Shown: positions 1-7,669 of the stretch, one piece after another
Numbering within the stretch: position 1 is the first letter of the stretch
How the letters are laid out: each line of letters opens with the position of its first letter
Origin: Nocardioides campestrisoli
GTDB taxonomy: Bacteria; Actinomycetota; Actinomycetes; Propionibacteriales; Nocardioidaceae
Reading direction: 5' to 3'
NCBI RefSeq assembly: GCF_013624435.2
Contig: NZ_CP061768.1
Span: 372,001 to 436,000 of the forward strand
DNA length: 64,000 nt
Notes under the pieces: generated by a model
What the model saw: only the letters and a program-made list of their open reading frames with translations
Told to the model about the DNA's origin: nothing
The model's database searches: none
Position numbers and translations under genes: made by a program

Positions 1-14
1 GGTAGGGTGCGGGC

Positions 15-590
15 GTGCTGCTCTCCGACCGCGACATCCTGGCCGAGATCGACGCCGGCCGCATCGGCCTCACCCCCTGGGACGAGGAGATGCTCCAGCC
101 CTCCAGCGTGGACATCCGGCTCGACCGGTTCTTCCGGGTCTTCGAGAACCACCGGTACCCCCACATCGACCCCGCGGCCGACCAGAGCGACCTGACCCGG
201 ATGGTCGAGCCCGACGGTGACGAGCCCTTCATCCTGCACCCGGGGGAGTTCGTCCTCGGCTCGACGTACGAGGTCTGCTCGCTGCCCGACGACGTGGCTG
301 CGCGGGTCGAGGGCAAGTCCTCCCTGGGCCGCCTGGGGCTGCTGACCCACGCGACCGCCGGCTTCGTGGACCCCGGCTTCTCCGGTCACGTGACGCTGGA
401 GCTGGCCAACGTGGCCACGCTCCCGATCAAGCTCTACCCGGGGATGAAGATCGGCCAGCTCTGCTTCTTCCGGCTCTCCTCGCCCGCCGAGCACCCTTAC
501 GGCTCGGCCAAGTACGGGTCGCGCTACCAGGGCCAGCGCGGGCCCACGCCGTCGAAGTCGTACGCGAACTTCCACCGCACGCAGATCTGA
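15..590 (+). CDS. dcd: dCTP deaminase (probably dUMP-forming)
   Basis: Cytosolic pyrimidine nucleotide enzyme that deaminates dCTP for thymidylate synthesis. The 191-residue protein has the usual length and starts at a GTG (MLLSDRDI). The trimer core motif [10 protein letters not shown] and the active-site block [20 protein letters not shown] are intact, followed by the typical C-terminal [10 protein letters not shown] segment. The closely similar M. tuberculosis enzyme is bifunctional (dCTP to dUMP), and I infer the same here. Only 14 bases precede the start, so its promoter lies outside the window. It is followed after about 80 bp by the iron-regulated uptake operon, with which it has no obvious functional link. 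Confidence 0.97.
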   Translation: MLLSDRDILAEIDAGRIGLTPWDEEMLQPSSVDIRLDRFFRVFENHRYPHIDPAADQSDLTRMVEPDGDEPFILHPGEFVLGSTYEVCSLPDDVAARVEGKSSLGRLGLLTHATAGFVDPGFSGHVTLELANVATLPIKLYPGMKIGQLCFFRLSSPAEHPYGSAKYGSRYQGQRGPTPSKSYANFHRTQI

Positions 591-639
591 GGTCCCGGTC
601 ACCCCCGCTAGCCACGACGCGCGCTAAGGGCTACCTTAT

Positions 640-658
640 TTCGGTAAGGCTTCCCTAA
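640..658 (+). promoter_or_regulatory. Putative iron box (IdeR/DmdR operator)
   Basis: The 19-mer TTCGGTAAGGCTTCCCTAA matches the DtxR/IdeR/DmdR consensus TTAGGTTAGGCTAACCTAA at 15 of 19 positions. It lies 13 bp upstream of the ATG of the siderophore-binding lipoprotein. Iron-bound regulator here would repress the uptake operon. The match was counted by eye and binding is inferred. Confidence 0.7.
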
Positions 659-671
659 CTCGAGGATCAGC

Positions 672-1700
672 ATGCGTCGTACCGCCACCACGCTCGTCAC
701 GGCCCTGGCCGGACTGAGCCTGCTCACCGCCTGCAGCACCGGTTCCACCGAGACCGCCGAGGAGTCCTCCGGCAGCACCACGTCGGTCGAGGAGGGGGCC
801 TTCCCGGTCACCATCGAGCACGCCTTCGGCGAGACGACGATCGAGTCGGAGCCCAAGCGGGTGGCCACCCTCGGCTGGACCGACCAGGACAACGCGCTGG
901 CCCTCGGCGTCGTCCCCGTGGGCGCCACCAAGCTCACCTGGGGCGGCAACGAGGAGGGCTCCTCGGACTGGTTCGACGCCGAGCTGGCCGAGGTCGGCGG
1001 CGAGGCCCCCGAGCGGTACGACGACTCCGACGGCATCCCTGTGCAGGAGGTCGCCGAGCTCGCGCCGGACCTGATCCTGGCCACCAACTCCGGCATCACC
1101 GAGGCGGAGTACAAGAAGCTCAGCAAGATCGCCCCCGTCGTGGCCTACCCGGACGCCCCCTGGGTGACCCCGTGGGAGACCTCGCTGGAGACCGCCGGCA
1201 AGGCGCTGGGTCGCAGCGAGCTGGCCGCCGAGGTGCTGGAGGAGACCGAGGGCGTGATCGAGGACGCCAAGGAGGAGTACTCCGACCTCGAGGGCACCTC
1301 GTTCGTCTTCGCCTACCTGAGCGCCACCGACCTGTCGACCGTCGGCGTCTACGGCCGCCAGGACCCGCGGGTCGCGGTGCTGGAGGACTTCGGCCTGGTC
1401 AGCCCCGAGATCACCGAGACGGCCGTCAAGGACGGGCAGTTCTACGGCACGGTCTCCGCCGAGCGCGCCGAGACGGTCGACTCCGACCTGCTGCTGACCT
1501 ACGTGGAGTCCGAGGACGACCTCGAGACGTTCCGCAAGGACAAGCTGCTCGGCCAGATCCCCGCGCTCGCCTCCGGCCACGCCTACGGCGAGCTGGACAA
1601 GCACGTGGGTCTCTCCATCACCAACCCGACGCCGATCTCCATCCCGTTCATCGTGGAGAACTTCCTGCCCAAGGTGGCCGAGGCAGCTGACGGGTCGTGA
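672..1700 (+). CDS. Iron-siderophore ABC transporter substrate-binding lipoprotein
   Basis: Cell-surface lipoprotein that captures ferric siderophore and hands it to the permeases encoded next. The 342-residue protein begins with a lipoprotein signal: charged MRR, hydrophobic stretch, lipobox LLTAC with Cys near residue 21. A Ser/Glu-rich linker follows, then a periplasmic-binding-protein fold of the FepB/FecB type (RVATLGWTDQDNALALGVVPVGA and the central DLILATNSG). A GAGG ribosome site lies 6 bases before the ATG. The stop overlaps the GTG of the first permease, so the operon is translationally coupled. An iron box upstream suggests repression by iron. The exact siderophore cannot be told from sequence. 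Confidence 0.93.
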   Translation: MRRTATTLVTALAGLSLLTACSTGSTETAEESSGSTTSVEEGAFPVTIEHAFGETTIESEPKRVATLGWTDQDNALALGVVPVGATKLTWGGNEEGSSDWFDAELAEVGGEAPERYDDSDGIPVQEVAELAPDLILATNSGITEAEYKKLSKIAPVVAYPDAPWVTPWETSLETAGKALGRSELAAEVLEETEGVIEDAKEEYSDLEGTSFVFAYLSATDLSTVGVYGRQDPRVAVLEDFGLVSPEITETAVKDGQFYGTVSAERAETVDSDLLLTYVESEDDLETFRKDKLLGQIPALASGHAYGELDKHVGLSITNPTPISIPFIVENFLPKVAEAADGS

Positions 1701-2734
1701 CCCTGCTCCAGTCCAGGGGGACGGACCGGCTCGCTGACGCCGGTCCGTCCCGCCCCCGCACCGCGACCGCCCTGCGCTTCGGCGCGGTGGCGGTCGTGGT
1801 GCTGGTCCTGGCTGGAGTCGCCTCCCTCCTGATCGGCTCCCGGGCGCTGTCCCCCGCGGTGGCGCTCGACCCCGGCCACCCGCTCCACCCGATCGTCGAA
1901 GCCCGGTTCGAGCGCACCCTGCTCGCCGCCGCGGTCGGGGCCGCGCTGGGCCTGGCCGGCGCGCTCATGCAGGGCCTGACCCGCAACCCGCTGGCCGACC
2001 CCGGGATCCTGGGCATCAACGCCGGCGCCTCGCTCGCGATGGTGCTGGCGATCTCCCTGCTCGGCGTCTCCGAGCTGAGCTCCTACCTGTGGTTCGCCTT
2101 CGCCGGGGCCGCGGCCGCCGCCCTGCTGGTGCACGCGATCGCCTCGATGGGCCGTGGGGGCGCCACCCCGGTCAAGCTCGCCGTCGCCGGCGCCGCCGTC
2201 ACCGCCGCGGTGACCAGCTGGAGCACCGGCGTGCTGATGGTCGACCGCGCCACCATGGAGTCCTTCCGGCTCTGGCAGGTCGGCACCGTCGGCGGCCGCG
2301 GCCTCGACGTGCTGCTCACCGGGCTGCCCTTCCTGTTGGCCGGCGCGCTGCTGGCCGCCGTCGGCGCCCGGCTGCTGGACGCGCTGGCGCTCGGCGACGA
2401 CGTGGCCCGCGGCCTGGGCCGCCGGGCCGGACGGGACCGGGTGGTGGTCGGACTGGCGATCGTCCTGCTCGCCGGCACCGCGACCGCGCTGGCCGGGCCG
2501 ATCGCCTTCGTCGGGCTGGTGGTCCCGCACGCGGTCCGTGCCGTGGTCGGCCCCGGCCACACCCGGGTGCTGCCGCTGGCCGCCCTGGTCGGCGCGATCC
2601 TGGTCGTGGCCGCGGACACCGTGGGCCGCGTGGTGCTGCCGCCCGCCGAGGTCCAGGTCGGCATCATGGCCGCCGTCCTCGGCGTCCCGTTCTTCCTGGT
2701 CCTGGTCCGCCGCGGCCGGATGGGCACGCTGTGA
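1697..2734 (+). CDS. FecCD-family siderophore ABC permease, subunit 1
   Basis: Integral membrane permease for ferric siderophore import. The 345-residue protein is almost entirely hydrophobic helices, as expected for the roughly 10-helix FecCD/BtuC fold. The family motif GALMQGLTRNPLADPGILGINAGASL is present at about residues 90-115, and the C-terminal gate GPIAFVGLVVPHAVR is also conserved. GTG start overlaps the lipoprotein stop (GTGA). The next gene starts inside its stop codon in the same way. It should pair with the second permease to form a heterodimer. Confidence 0.93.
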   Translation: MTLLQSRGTDRLADAGPSRPRTATALRFGAVAVVVLVLAGVASLLIGSRALSPAVALDPGHPLHPIVEARFERTLLAAAVGAALGLAGALMQGLTRNPLADPGILGINAGASLAMVLAISLLGVSELSSYLWFAFAGAAAAALLVHAIASMGRGGATPVKLAVAGAAVTAAVTSWSTGVLMVDRATMESFRLWQVGTVGGRGLDVLLTGLPFLLAGALLAAVGARLLDALALGDDVARGLGRRAGRDRVVVGLAIVLLAGTATALAGPIAFVGLVVPHAVRAVVGPGHTRVLPLAALVGAILVVAADTVGRVVLPPAEVQVGIMAAVLGVPFFLVLVRRGRMGTL

Positions 2735-3789
2735 GCACCGCGGTCCGGGTCCGGCCCGAGACCCTGGGCCCCGACGGCGCGGACGTCGTACGCCGGGCCC
2801 GTCGCGTCCCCCGCCGGCGCCGTACGCTGGTGCTCTCCGGGCTGGCACTGCTGCTCTTCGCGGTCTTCTGGGCCCGGGTGCTGCTGGGCGACTTCACCAT
2901 CACCGTCCCGGACTTCTTCCGCATCCTCTCCGGGACCGAGATCCCCGGCGCCTCGTTCATCCTGATGGAGTCCAAGCTGCCCCGCGCCGTGCTCGGCGTC
3001 CTGGTGGGCGGCTGCTTCGGCGTCGCCGGAGCGATGTTCCAGGCGACCCTGCGCAACCCGCTGGCCAGCCCGGACGTGATCGGGGTGTCGCTGGGCGCGA
3101 GCGCCGCGGCGGTGACCGCGATCGTGCTGCTCGGGCTCGAGGGGGCGCCGGTCTCCGGAGCGGCGATCCTCGGAGCCCTGGGCGCCGCGGTGCTGGTGCG
3201 CGTGGTCGCCGGCCCCGGCGGCACCCACCACCTGGTGCTGGCCGGGATCGGCATGGCCGCGGCCCTGCTCTCGGTGGTGCACTACCTCTTCACCCGCGCC
3301 GACGTGTGGGACGCGCAGCTGGTGCTGCGCTGGCTCACCGGCAGCGTGGGCGCGGCGGACTGGCCGACCATCCGGCTGCTCGCCCTCGCCCTCCTGGTCC
3401 TGCTGCCGCTGATCCTCTGGGTGACCCGGACCCTGCCGCTGCTCGAGCTGGGCGAGGACACCGCCACTGGTCTGGGGGCCGGCCGGTGGTCGGTCGACGC
3501 CGTGCTGCTGGTCGCGGTGGTGCTGACCGCGGTCGGGGTCGCGGCGGCCGGCCCGATCTCCTTCGTGGCCTTCCTCGCCGGGCCGATCGCCCGGATCCTG
3601 CTGCGCGGCCGGACGACGCTGCTCGGCGCCGCGCTCGTCGGCGCCACCATCGTGGTGGGGGCCGACTACGTCGCCGACTACCTCCTGTCCGACATCAACT
3701 TCCCGACCGGGGTCGTCACCGGCGCCTTCGGGGCCCCGTTCCTGCTCTGGCTGCTCGCGAGCGGCCGCACCGGAAGGAGAGTCGCATGA
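2731..3789 (+). CDS. FecCD-family siderophore ABC permease, subunit 2
   Basis: Second membrane subunit of the siderophore importer, 352 residues. After a basic cytoplasmic N-terminus it carries the family motif GAMFQATLRNPLASPDVIGVSLGAS and the late motif GPISFVAFLAGPIAR. I chose the GTG at the overlap with the preceding stop (GTGA), although the reading frame stays open far upstream, because the MSTAVRVRPE start gives the normal length and matches the coupling seen elsewhere in the operon. Its end overlaps the ATG of the ATPase gene by 4 bp. Confidence 0.92.
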   Translation: MSTAVRVRPETLGPDGADVVRRARRVPRRRRTLVLSGLALLLFAVFWARVLLGDFTITVPDFFRILSGTEIPGASFILMESKLPRAVLGVLVGGCFGVAGAMFQATLRNPLASPDVIGVSLGASAAAVTAIVLLGLEGAPVSGAAILGALGAAVLVRVVAGPGGTHHLVLAGIGMAAALLSVVHYLFTRADVWDAQLVLRWLTGSVGAADWPTIRLLALALLVLLPLILWVTRTLPLLELGEDTATGLGAGRWSVDAVLLVAVVLTAVGVAAAGPISFVAFLAGPIARILLRGRTTLLGAALVGATIVVGADYVADYLLSDINFPTGVVTGAFGAPFLLWLLASGRTGRRVA

Positions 3790-4625
3790 CGCTCACCCAC
3801 GCACGACCCGAGGAGGTCCTGGTGGATCCGCTGCCCACCTCGCGCCTGGTCGCCCAGGACGTCTCGCTCGGCTACGGGGACCGTCCGGTGGTCCACGAGC
3901 TCTCCCTGGCCGTGCCCGACTCTCGCGTCAGCGTGATCGTCGGCGCCAACGCCTGCGGCAAGTCCACGCTGCTGCGCGGGATGGCGCGGCTGCTCAAGCC
4001 CACCGGCGGCAGCGTGCTGCTGGACGGCGAGGCGATCCACCGGCTGCCGTCGCGGCAGGTCGCCCGCACGCTCGGCCTGCTGCCGCAGAGCGCGGTCGCG
4101 CCCGAGGGGCTCACCGTCACCGACCTGGTCTCCCGGGGCCGGCACCCGCACAGCGGGCTGCTGCGCCGCTGGAGCCGCGAGGACGACGAGGCGGTGGCCG
4201 ACGCGCTCGAGCTCACCGGGACCCTCGACCTGGCCGAGCGGTCGGTCGACGAGCTCTCCGGCGGCCAGCGGCAGCGGGTGTGGGTGGCGATGGCGCTGGC
4301 GCAGCGCACCGACCTGCTGCTCCTCGACGAGCCGACGACGTACCTGGACCTGGCCCACCAGGTCGAGCTGCTCGACGTCCTGCGCGACCTCAACTCCGCC
4401 CGCGGCACGACCATCGTGATGGTGCTGCACGAGCTCGCCCTGGCCGCCCGGTACGCCGACCACCTGGTCGCCATGCAGGACGGCCGGGTGGTGGCCGCGG
4501 GCACGCCCGCCCAGGTGGTGACCCCCGAGGTGGTGCGCCAGGTCTTCGGCCTGGAGTGCCGGGTGATCGACGACCCGGTCTCGCACACCCCCCTGGTGGT
4601 CCCGGTGGGCCGCCACCACCGCTGA
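3786..4625 (+). CDS. Siderophore ABC transporter ATP-binding protein (FecE/FepC type)
   Basis: Cytosolic ATPase that drives siderophore import through the two permeases. The 279-residue protein has Walker A GANACGKST (about residues 56-64), the signature LSGGQRQRVW, Walker B LLLLDEPTTYLD and the H-loop VLHEL, all intact. The Asn-Ala-Cys inside Walker A is the form usual in iron-siderophore ATPases. ATG start overlaps the upstream permease stop (ATGA). An alternative far-upstream start would run through the permease gene and is rejected. A 25-bp gap separates it from the siderophore-interacting reductase. Confidence 0.94.
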   Translation: MTLTHARPEEVLVDPLPTSRLVAQDVSLGYGDRPVVHELSLAVPDSRVSVIVGANACGKSTLLRGMARLLKPTGGSVLLDGEAIHRLPSRQVARTLGLLPQSAVAPEGLTVTDLVSRGRHPHSGLLRRWSREDDEAVADALELTGTLDLAERSVDELSGGQRQRVWVAMALAQRTDLLLLDEPTTYLDLAHQVELLDVLRDLNSARGTTIVMVLHELALAARYADHLVAMQDGRVVAAGTPAQVVTPEVVRQVFGLECRVIDDPVSHTPLVVPVGRHHR

Positions 4626-4650
4626 TCCCCTCTCCGAACGGAGCACCACC

Positions 4651-5601
4651 ATGACCTCGACCGCCGCCGCGGCCCTGCCGCTGATCCTCGACGCGTTCGA
4701 GGTGGTCGCCGTCCAGCGACTCTCGCCCTCCTTCGTCCGGCTCGAGCTCGGCGGTGAGTCCCTGGCCGACTTCGGCACCGACGGGCCGCTGCGCGACCAG
4801 CGGTTCAAGCTGGTCTTCCCGCTGCCCTCGGGCGAGCTCCCGGACTTCTCCGGCGCCGACGAGTCCTGGTTCGCCAGCTGGCTGGCCATCCCCGCCGAGG
4901 AGCGGGGCCACATGCGCACCTACACGATCCGCGAGGTGCGCGGCTCGGGCGCGGAGACCCGCCTGGTGGTCGACATCGTGCTGCACGTCGGCGACGGCGA
5001 GCACGGGCCGGGCTCGGACTGGGCGGCGCAGGCCAAGCCGGGCGACCGGGTGATCGGCCTGGCGCCGCGTCGCGGCCAGGCCTTCGGCGGCGTGGAGTTC
5101 CTGCCGGGTGCCGCCACCGAGCTGCTGCTGGTCGGGGACGAGACGGCGGTGCCGGCGGTGGCCGGGATCTTGCGTGACCTCCCGTCGGATGCCCGCGGTG
5201 CGGCGTTCCTGGAGGTGCCGCTCGAGGCGGACTTCCTGCCCGACGTGGTGGCGCCCGACGGGGTCGAGCTCACCTGGATCGCCCGCGGGGACGCGCCGCT
5301 GGGGGAGCGCCTGCACGCGGCGGTGATCGAGCACCTGGGCGTCGACGGGGTCTCTGCGGCTGCCCTGGCCGTCGAGCCCGACGAGATCGACCCGGACCTG
5401 TGGGAGACCCCCAGCTACTCCTCCTCCGGGGAGGACGTCGCTGCGGACCCGCTGCCGCACGAGGGGCTCTACGCCTGGATCGCCGGGGAGTCGGGGATGG
5501 TCACCGGGCTGCGCCGCCACCTGGTCAAGGGGCTCGGCGTCGGCCGGCGCCAGGTCGCCTTCATGGGCTACTGGCGCCGGGGCGTGGCGATGCGCTCCTG
5601 A
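4651..5601 (+). CDS. Siderophore-interacting protein (FAD-dependent ferric-siderophore reductase)
   Basis: Cytosolic flavoprotein of the SIP/ViuB family, expected to reduce the imported ferric siderophore and release iron. The 316-residue protein has an N-terminal FAD-binding barrel with the RTYTIRE motif (family RxYT), a nucleotide-binding motif VGDETAVPAVAGIL near residue 160, and the family C-terminal block YAWIAGESG...RRQVAFMGYWRRG. A GGAG ribosome site sits 7 bases before the ATG. It is the last gene of the iron operon. Its 3' end overlaps the convergent DksA-like gene by about 40 bp. Confidence 0.93.
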   Translation: MTSTAAAALPLILDAFEVVAVQRLSPSFVRLELGGESLADFGTDGPLRDQRFKLVFPLPSGELPDFSGADESWFASWLAIPAEERGHMRTYTIREVRGSGAETRLVVDIVLHVGDGEHGPGSDWAAQAKPGDRVIGLAPRRGQAFGGVEFLPGAATELLLVGDETAVPAVAGILRDLPSDARGAAFLEVPLEADFLPDVVAPDGVELTWIARGDAPLGERLHAAVIEHLGVDGVSAAALAVEPDEIDPDLWETPSYSSSGEDVAADPLPHEGLYAWIAGESGMVTGLRRHLVKGLGVGRRQVAFMGYWRRGVAMRS

Positions 5602-5950
5602 CGGGCTCCCGGCCCGCGCAGGCCACGCAGGTCGTGGCGGTGGGGCGCGCCTCGAGCCGCTCGTCGGGGATCGGCCGGCCGCACACCTCGCAGGTGCCGT
5701 AGCTCCCCGAGTCGACCCGCGCCAGGGCGTCGTCGATCTCCGCCAGCCGGCGCCGGGTCTGGGTGACCAGGGCGTCGACCTGGGAGCGCTCGAAGGCGAT
5801 CGTGGCGCCCTCCGGGTCGTGCTCGTCGTCGGCGTTGGTGTCCAGCGAGGCGGCGACGATCGCCTTGAAGTCGTCGGTCAGCATGCCGAGCCGCGCCAGC
5901 GTCGTACGCCGTTCCTCCTCGAGCAGGGCGCGGGCCTGGTCAGGGGCCAT
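5561..5950 (-). CDS. TraR/DksA-type C4 zinc-finger protein
   Basis: The 129-residue protein has an N-terminal helical half (long Arg/Glu helices, about residues 1-85) and a C-terminal zinc finger C-E-V-C-G-R...T-C-V-A-C-A that fits the DksA/TraR C4 pattern. DksA relatives act in the secondary channel of RNA polymerase; actinobacterial members are generally uncharacterised, so the role here is inferred only at family level. The ATG overlaps the stop of the 48-residue gene by one base (TGATG), so it is probably translated from the same mRNA. It converges on and overlaps the SIP gene. Confidence 0.85.
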   Translation of the reverse strand: MAPDQARALLEEERRTTLARLGMLTDDFKAIVAASLDTNADDEHDPEGATIAFERSQVDALVTQTRRRLAEIDDALARVDSGSYGTCEVCGRPIPDERLEARPTATTCVACAGREPVRSASPRPGASSP

Positions 5951-6096
5951 CAGGTGTCGAGCCGGTCGGCGACCCGCCGCAGCTGCTTGGCGAGCTGGGC
6001 GCGACGGCGTACGGGCTGCGGCTTGGGGTGCTGACGGGTGCGCCCCGGCAGCCGGTTGTGCACGATCATCTCGATGTCGGCGGGGGTGTAGTCCAT
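5950..6096 (-). CDS. Small basic hypothetical protein (48 aa)
   Basis: A 48-residue open frame starting MDYTPADIEMIVHNRLPG and continuing with a strongly basic region rich in Arg, Lys and Gln (about residues 18-42). A good ribosome site, GGAGAAC, lies just before the ATG. It sits 19 bp after the DUF4097 gene and its stop overlaps the start of the DksA-like gene, so it is embedded in an operon, which supports it being real. I do not recognise the family; the basic character would fit nucleic acid or polymerase contact, but that is a guess. Confidence 0.65.
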   Translation of the reverse strand: MDYTPADIEMIVHNRLPGRTRQHPKPQPVRRRAQLAKQLRRVADRLDT

Positions 6097-6115
6097 GACG
6101 TTCTCCTGGGTGTGA

Positions 6116-6952
6116 TCAGAGCTCGGTGAGCACGATGTCGCCGGACGAGGTCTTCATCCGGAGCTCGACGTGGTCCTGGCCGTCGGCGGGCTCGCCCACG
6201 GGGGAGAGGCTGGAGCGGATGCCGCCGCTCGCGGTGGTGACGTCGGTCCACACCGGCACTCCGCGGGGGATCGACAGGTGCACGTCGCCCGAGGCGCCTC
6301 GTACGCCGACCCGGCCGCGGTGCACGGTCCGCAGCCTGGTGTCCCCGCTGCCCGTGGTCATCGCGACGTCGGCCCGGGAGCGGACGACGTCGAGGTCGCC
6401 GGAGCCGGTCTTGACCGACAGGTCGGCCTCGAGCGTCTCCACCCGGATGTCGCCCGAGCCGGTCGAGACGGTCGTTGCTGCCTCGACCAGGCCGAGCGAG
6501 ACGTCGCCGGACCCGCTGGTGACCTGGAGCTCGCCGGCGACCACGTCGATGGCGACGTCGCCCGAGCCGGTCTGCACGAGTCCCTGCCCGGCCAGCCGGG
6601 CCACGGTGAGGCTCCCCGACCCGCTCTTCACCGCCAGGGTGGCCAGCGCGCCGGTGACGGTGGTTCCCGCGCTGCCCGCGCGGACCACCGCGACGCTGCC
6701 GGTGGGCAGCTCGACGTGCACGTGGACGCTCTGCTCCGTGCCGGACAGGAAGCCGATCCGGGGACGCGGGGCGGTCACCGAGACGACGCCGTCGTCCTGG
6801 GTGACCTCCACGGCGTCGGCCTGACGTCCCTGCACGGAGACGAGAGTCTCGCCCCGGTCACGGGCGGCGTCGGTGGCGTCGAGGGTGACGGTGCCGCGGT
6901 CGACCTCCACGTTGAGGTGGATCGGGTCGGGGGTGGTGAAGCTCTGCTCCAT
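6116..6952 (-). CDS. DUF4097 family beta-strand repeat protein
   Basis: A 278-residue protein composed of regularly repeated short beta-strand units such as TGSGDIRVETLEADL, KTGSGDLDVVRSRADV and TTGSGDTRLRTV, which is the DUF4097 adhesin-like beta-solenoid pattern. No signal peptide or membrane helix is visible, so it is likely cytosolic. The family has no established biochemical function. It lies 47 bp after the ribbon-helix-helix gene, a pairing I know from many actinobacteria, and 19 bp before the 48-residue gene. RBS GGAGACG precedes the ATG. Confidence 0.88.
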   Translation of the reverse strand: MEQSFTTPDPIHLNVEVDRGTVTLDATDAARDRGETLVSVQGRQADAVEVTQDDGVVSVTAPRPRIGFLSGTEQSVHVHVELPTGSVAVVRAGSAGTTVTGALATLAVKSGSGSLTVARLAGQGLVQTGSGDVAIDVVAGELQVTSGSGDVSLGLVEAATTVSTGSGDIRVETLEADLSVKTGSGDLDVVRSRADVAMTTGSGDTRLRTVHRGRVGVRGASGDVHLSIPRGVPVWTDVTTASGGIRSSLSPVGEPADGQDHVELRMKTSSGDIVLTEL

Positions 6953-6999
6953 GACGTCTCCAGGGTGTGTGGGACCGGGGGAGTGGTGGGACGAGCGGG

Positions 7000-7542
7000 T
7001 CAGACCCAGCCGGTCATGCGCTGGCTGCCGCGGGCCTGCCGGGCGGGCCGACCGAAGGGATCGTGGCCGCCGAGGAACGGGATGCTGGACAGGTCGATGT
7101 CGATGTTGATCGCGTTGTCGTTGGTGGCGTGCCGGACGAGGGTGACCAGCCAGGTGTTGAGGCTCTGGCCGGACTCGGCCGCCTTCTCCTCGGCCTTCGC
7201 CTTCAGCGACTCCGGGATCCGCAGGGTGACCCGGGCCAGACCCTCGTCGGGGTCCTCCGGCTCCGGCGGGCGGGTCGTGGCGGCGGCCGCCTGGACCGGA
7301 GGAGCGACCTCGACCACGAAGTCGAGCTCGCGGCCGTTGAGCCGGACGTCCACGCTGCCCGAGGCCATCTCGGTGGTGATCTCCGCGGCGGCCTGGCTGA
7401 TCGCCTCCATCAGCGCCAGCCGCGCGGCCGGGTCGAGCGCGAAGGCGAGGCGCTCGGCCGCCGACTTCAGCTCGTCCCCGCCGGCCTCGGCGGCCGAGAC
7501 GAGATCCCGGCGGAGGTGGTCGACGTACGGCGTGATGTCCAT
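7000..7542 (-). CDS. Ribbon-helix-helix / HicB-type DNA-binding protein
   Basis: The roughly 180-residue protein has an N-terminal part resembling a HicB-like domain (helical residues 1-65, then strands VDVRLNGRELDFVVEV) and a C-terminal ribbon-helix-helix segment RVTLRIPESLKAKAEEKAAESGQ followed by SLNTWLVTLVRHA. This fold binds DNA as a dimer and usually autoregulates. No HicA toxin is adjacent, so it is not part of a classical HicAB pair. I take the ATG giving MDITPYVDHL; GTG codons at 7548 and 7551 are alternatives. Phased TGACGTCA repeats lie immediately upstream and are its likely operator. It heads the RHH-DUF4097-48aa-DksA cluster. Confidence 0.82.
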   Translation of the reverse strand: MDITPYVDHLRRDLVSAAEAGGDELKSAAERLAFALDPAARLALMEAISQAAAEITTEMASGSVDVRLNGRELDFVVEVAPPVQAAAATTRPPEPEDPDEGLARVTLRIPESLKAKAEEKAAESGQSLNTWLVTLVRHATNDNAINIDIDLSSIPFLGGHDPFGRPARQARGSQRMTGWV

Positions 7543-7553
7543 GAGCACCACTA

Positions 7554-7594
7554 TGACGTCACCGTGACGTCACGGTCAAGGGGTGATGACGTCT
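7554..7594. promoter_or_regulatory. Phased TGACGTCA repeats, putative operator
   Basis: Perfect palindrome TGACGTCA occurs at 7554-7561 and 7565-7572, 11 bp apart, and a variant TGACGTCT starts at 7587, a further 22 bp. These spacings place all three on the same DNA face. They lie directly in front of the ribbon-helix-helix gene, a family that typically binds arrays of short palindromes, so autoregulation is inferred. Confidence 0.55.
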
Positions 7595-7620
7595 CGCAGG
7601 TGTCGGTCCGGAAATGCGGA

Positions 7621-7650
7621 ACGGCCGCACCCCCTGGAGGGTGCGGCCGT
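7621..7650 (-). terminator. Intrinsic terminator hairpin for the iron-sulfur protein gene
   Basis: Perfect 12-bp stem ACGGCCGCACCC / GGGTGCGGCCGT with a 6-base loop, 20 bp beyond the stop codon of the large minus-strand gene. No clear U-tract follows, as is common in actinobacteria. Confidence 0.75.
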
Positions 7651-7669
7651 CCTGGCAGTGCCTGTCGGC

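Noticed and set aside
7000..7542. HicAB toxin-antitoxin pair
   Set aside because: The antitoxin-like RHH protein is present but no HicA-type small dsRNA-binding-fold toxin is adjacent; DUF4097 follows instead.
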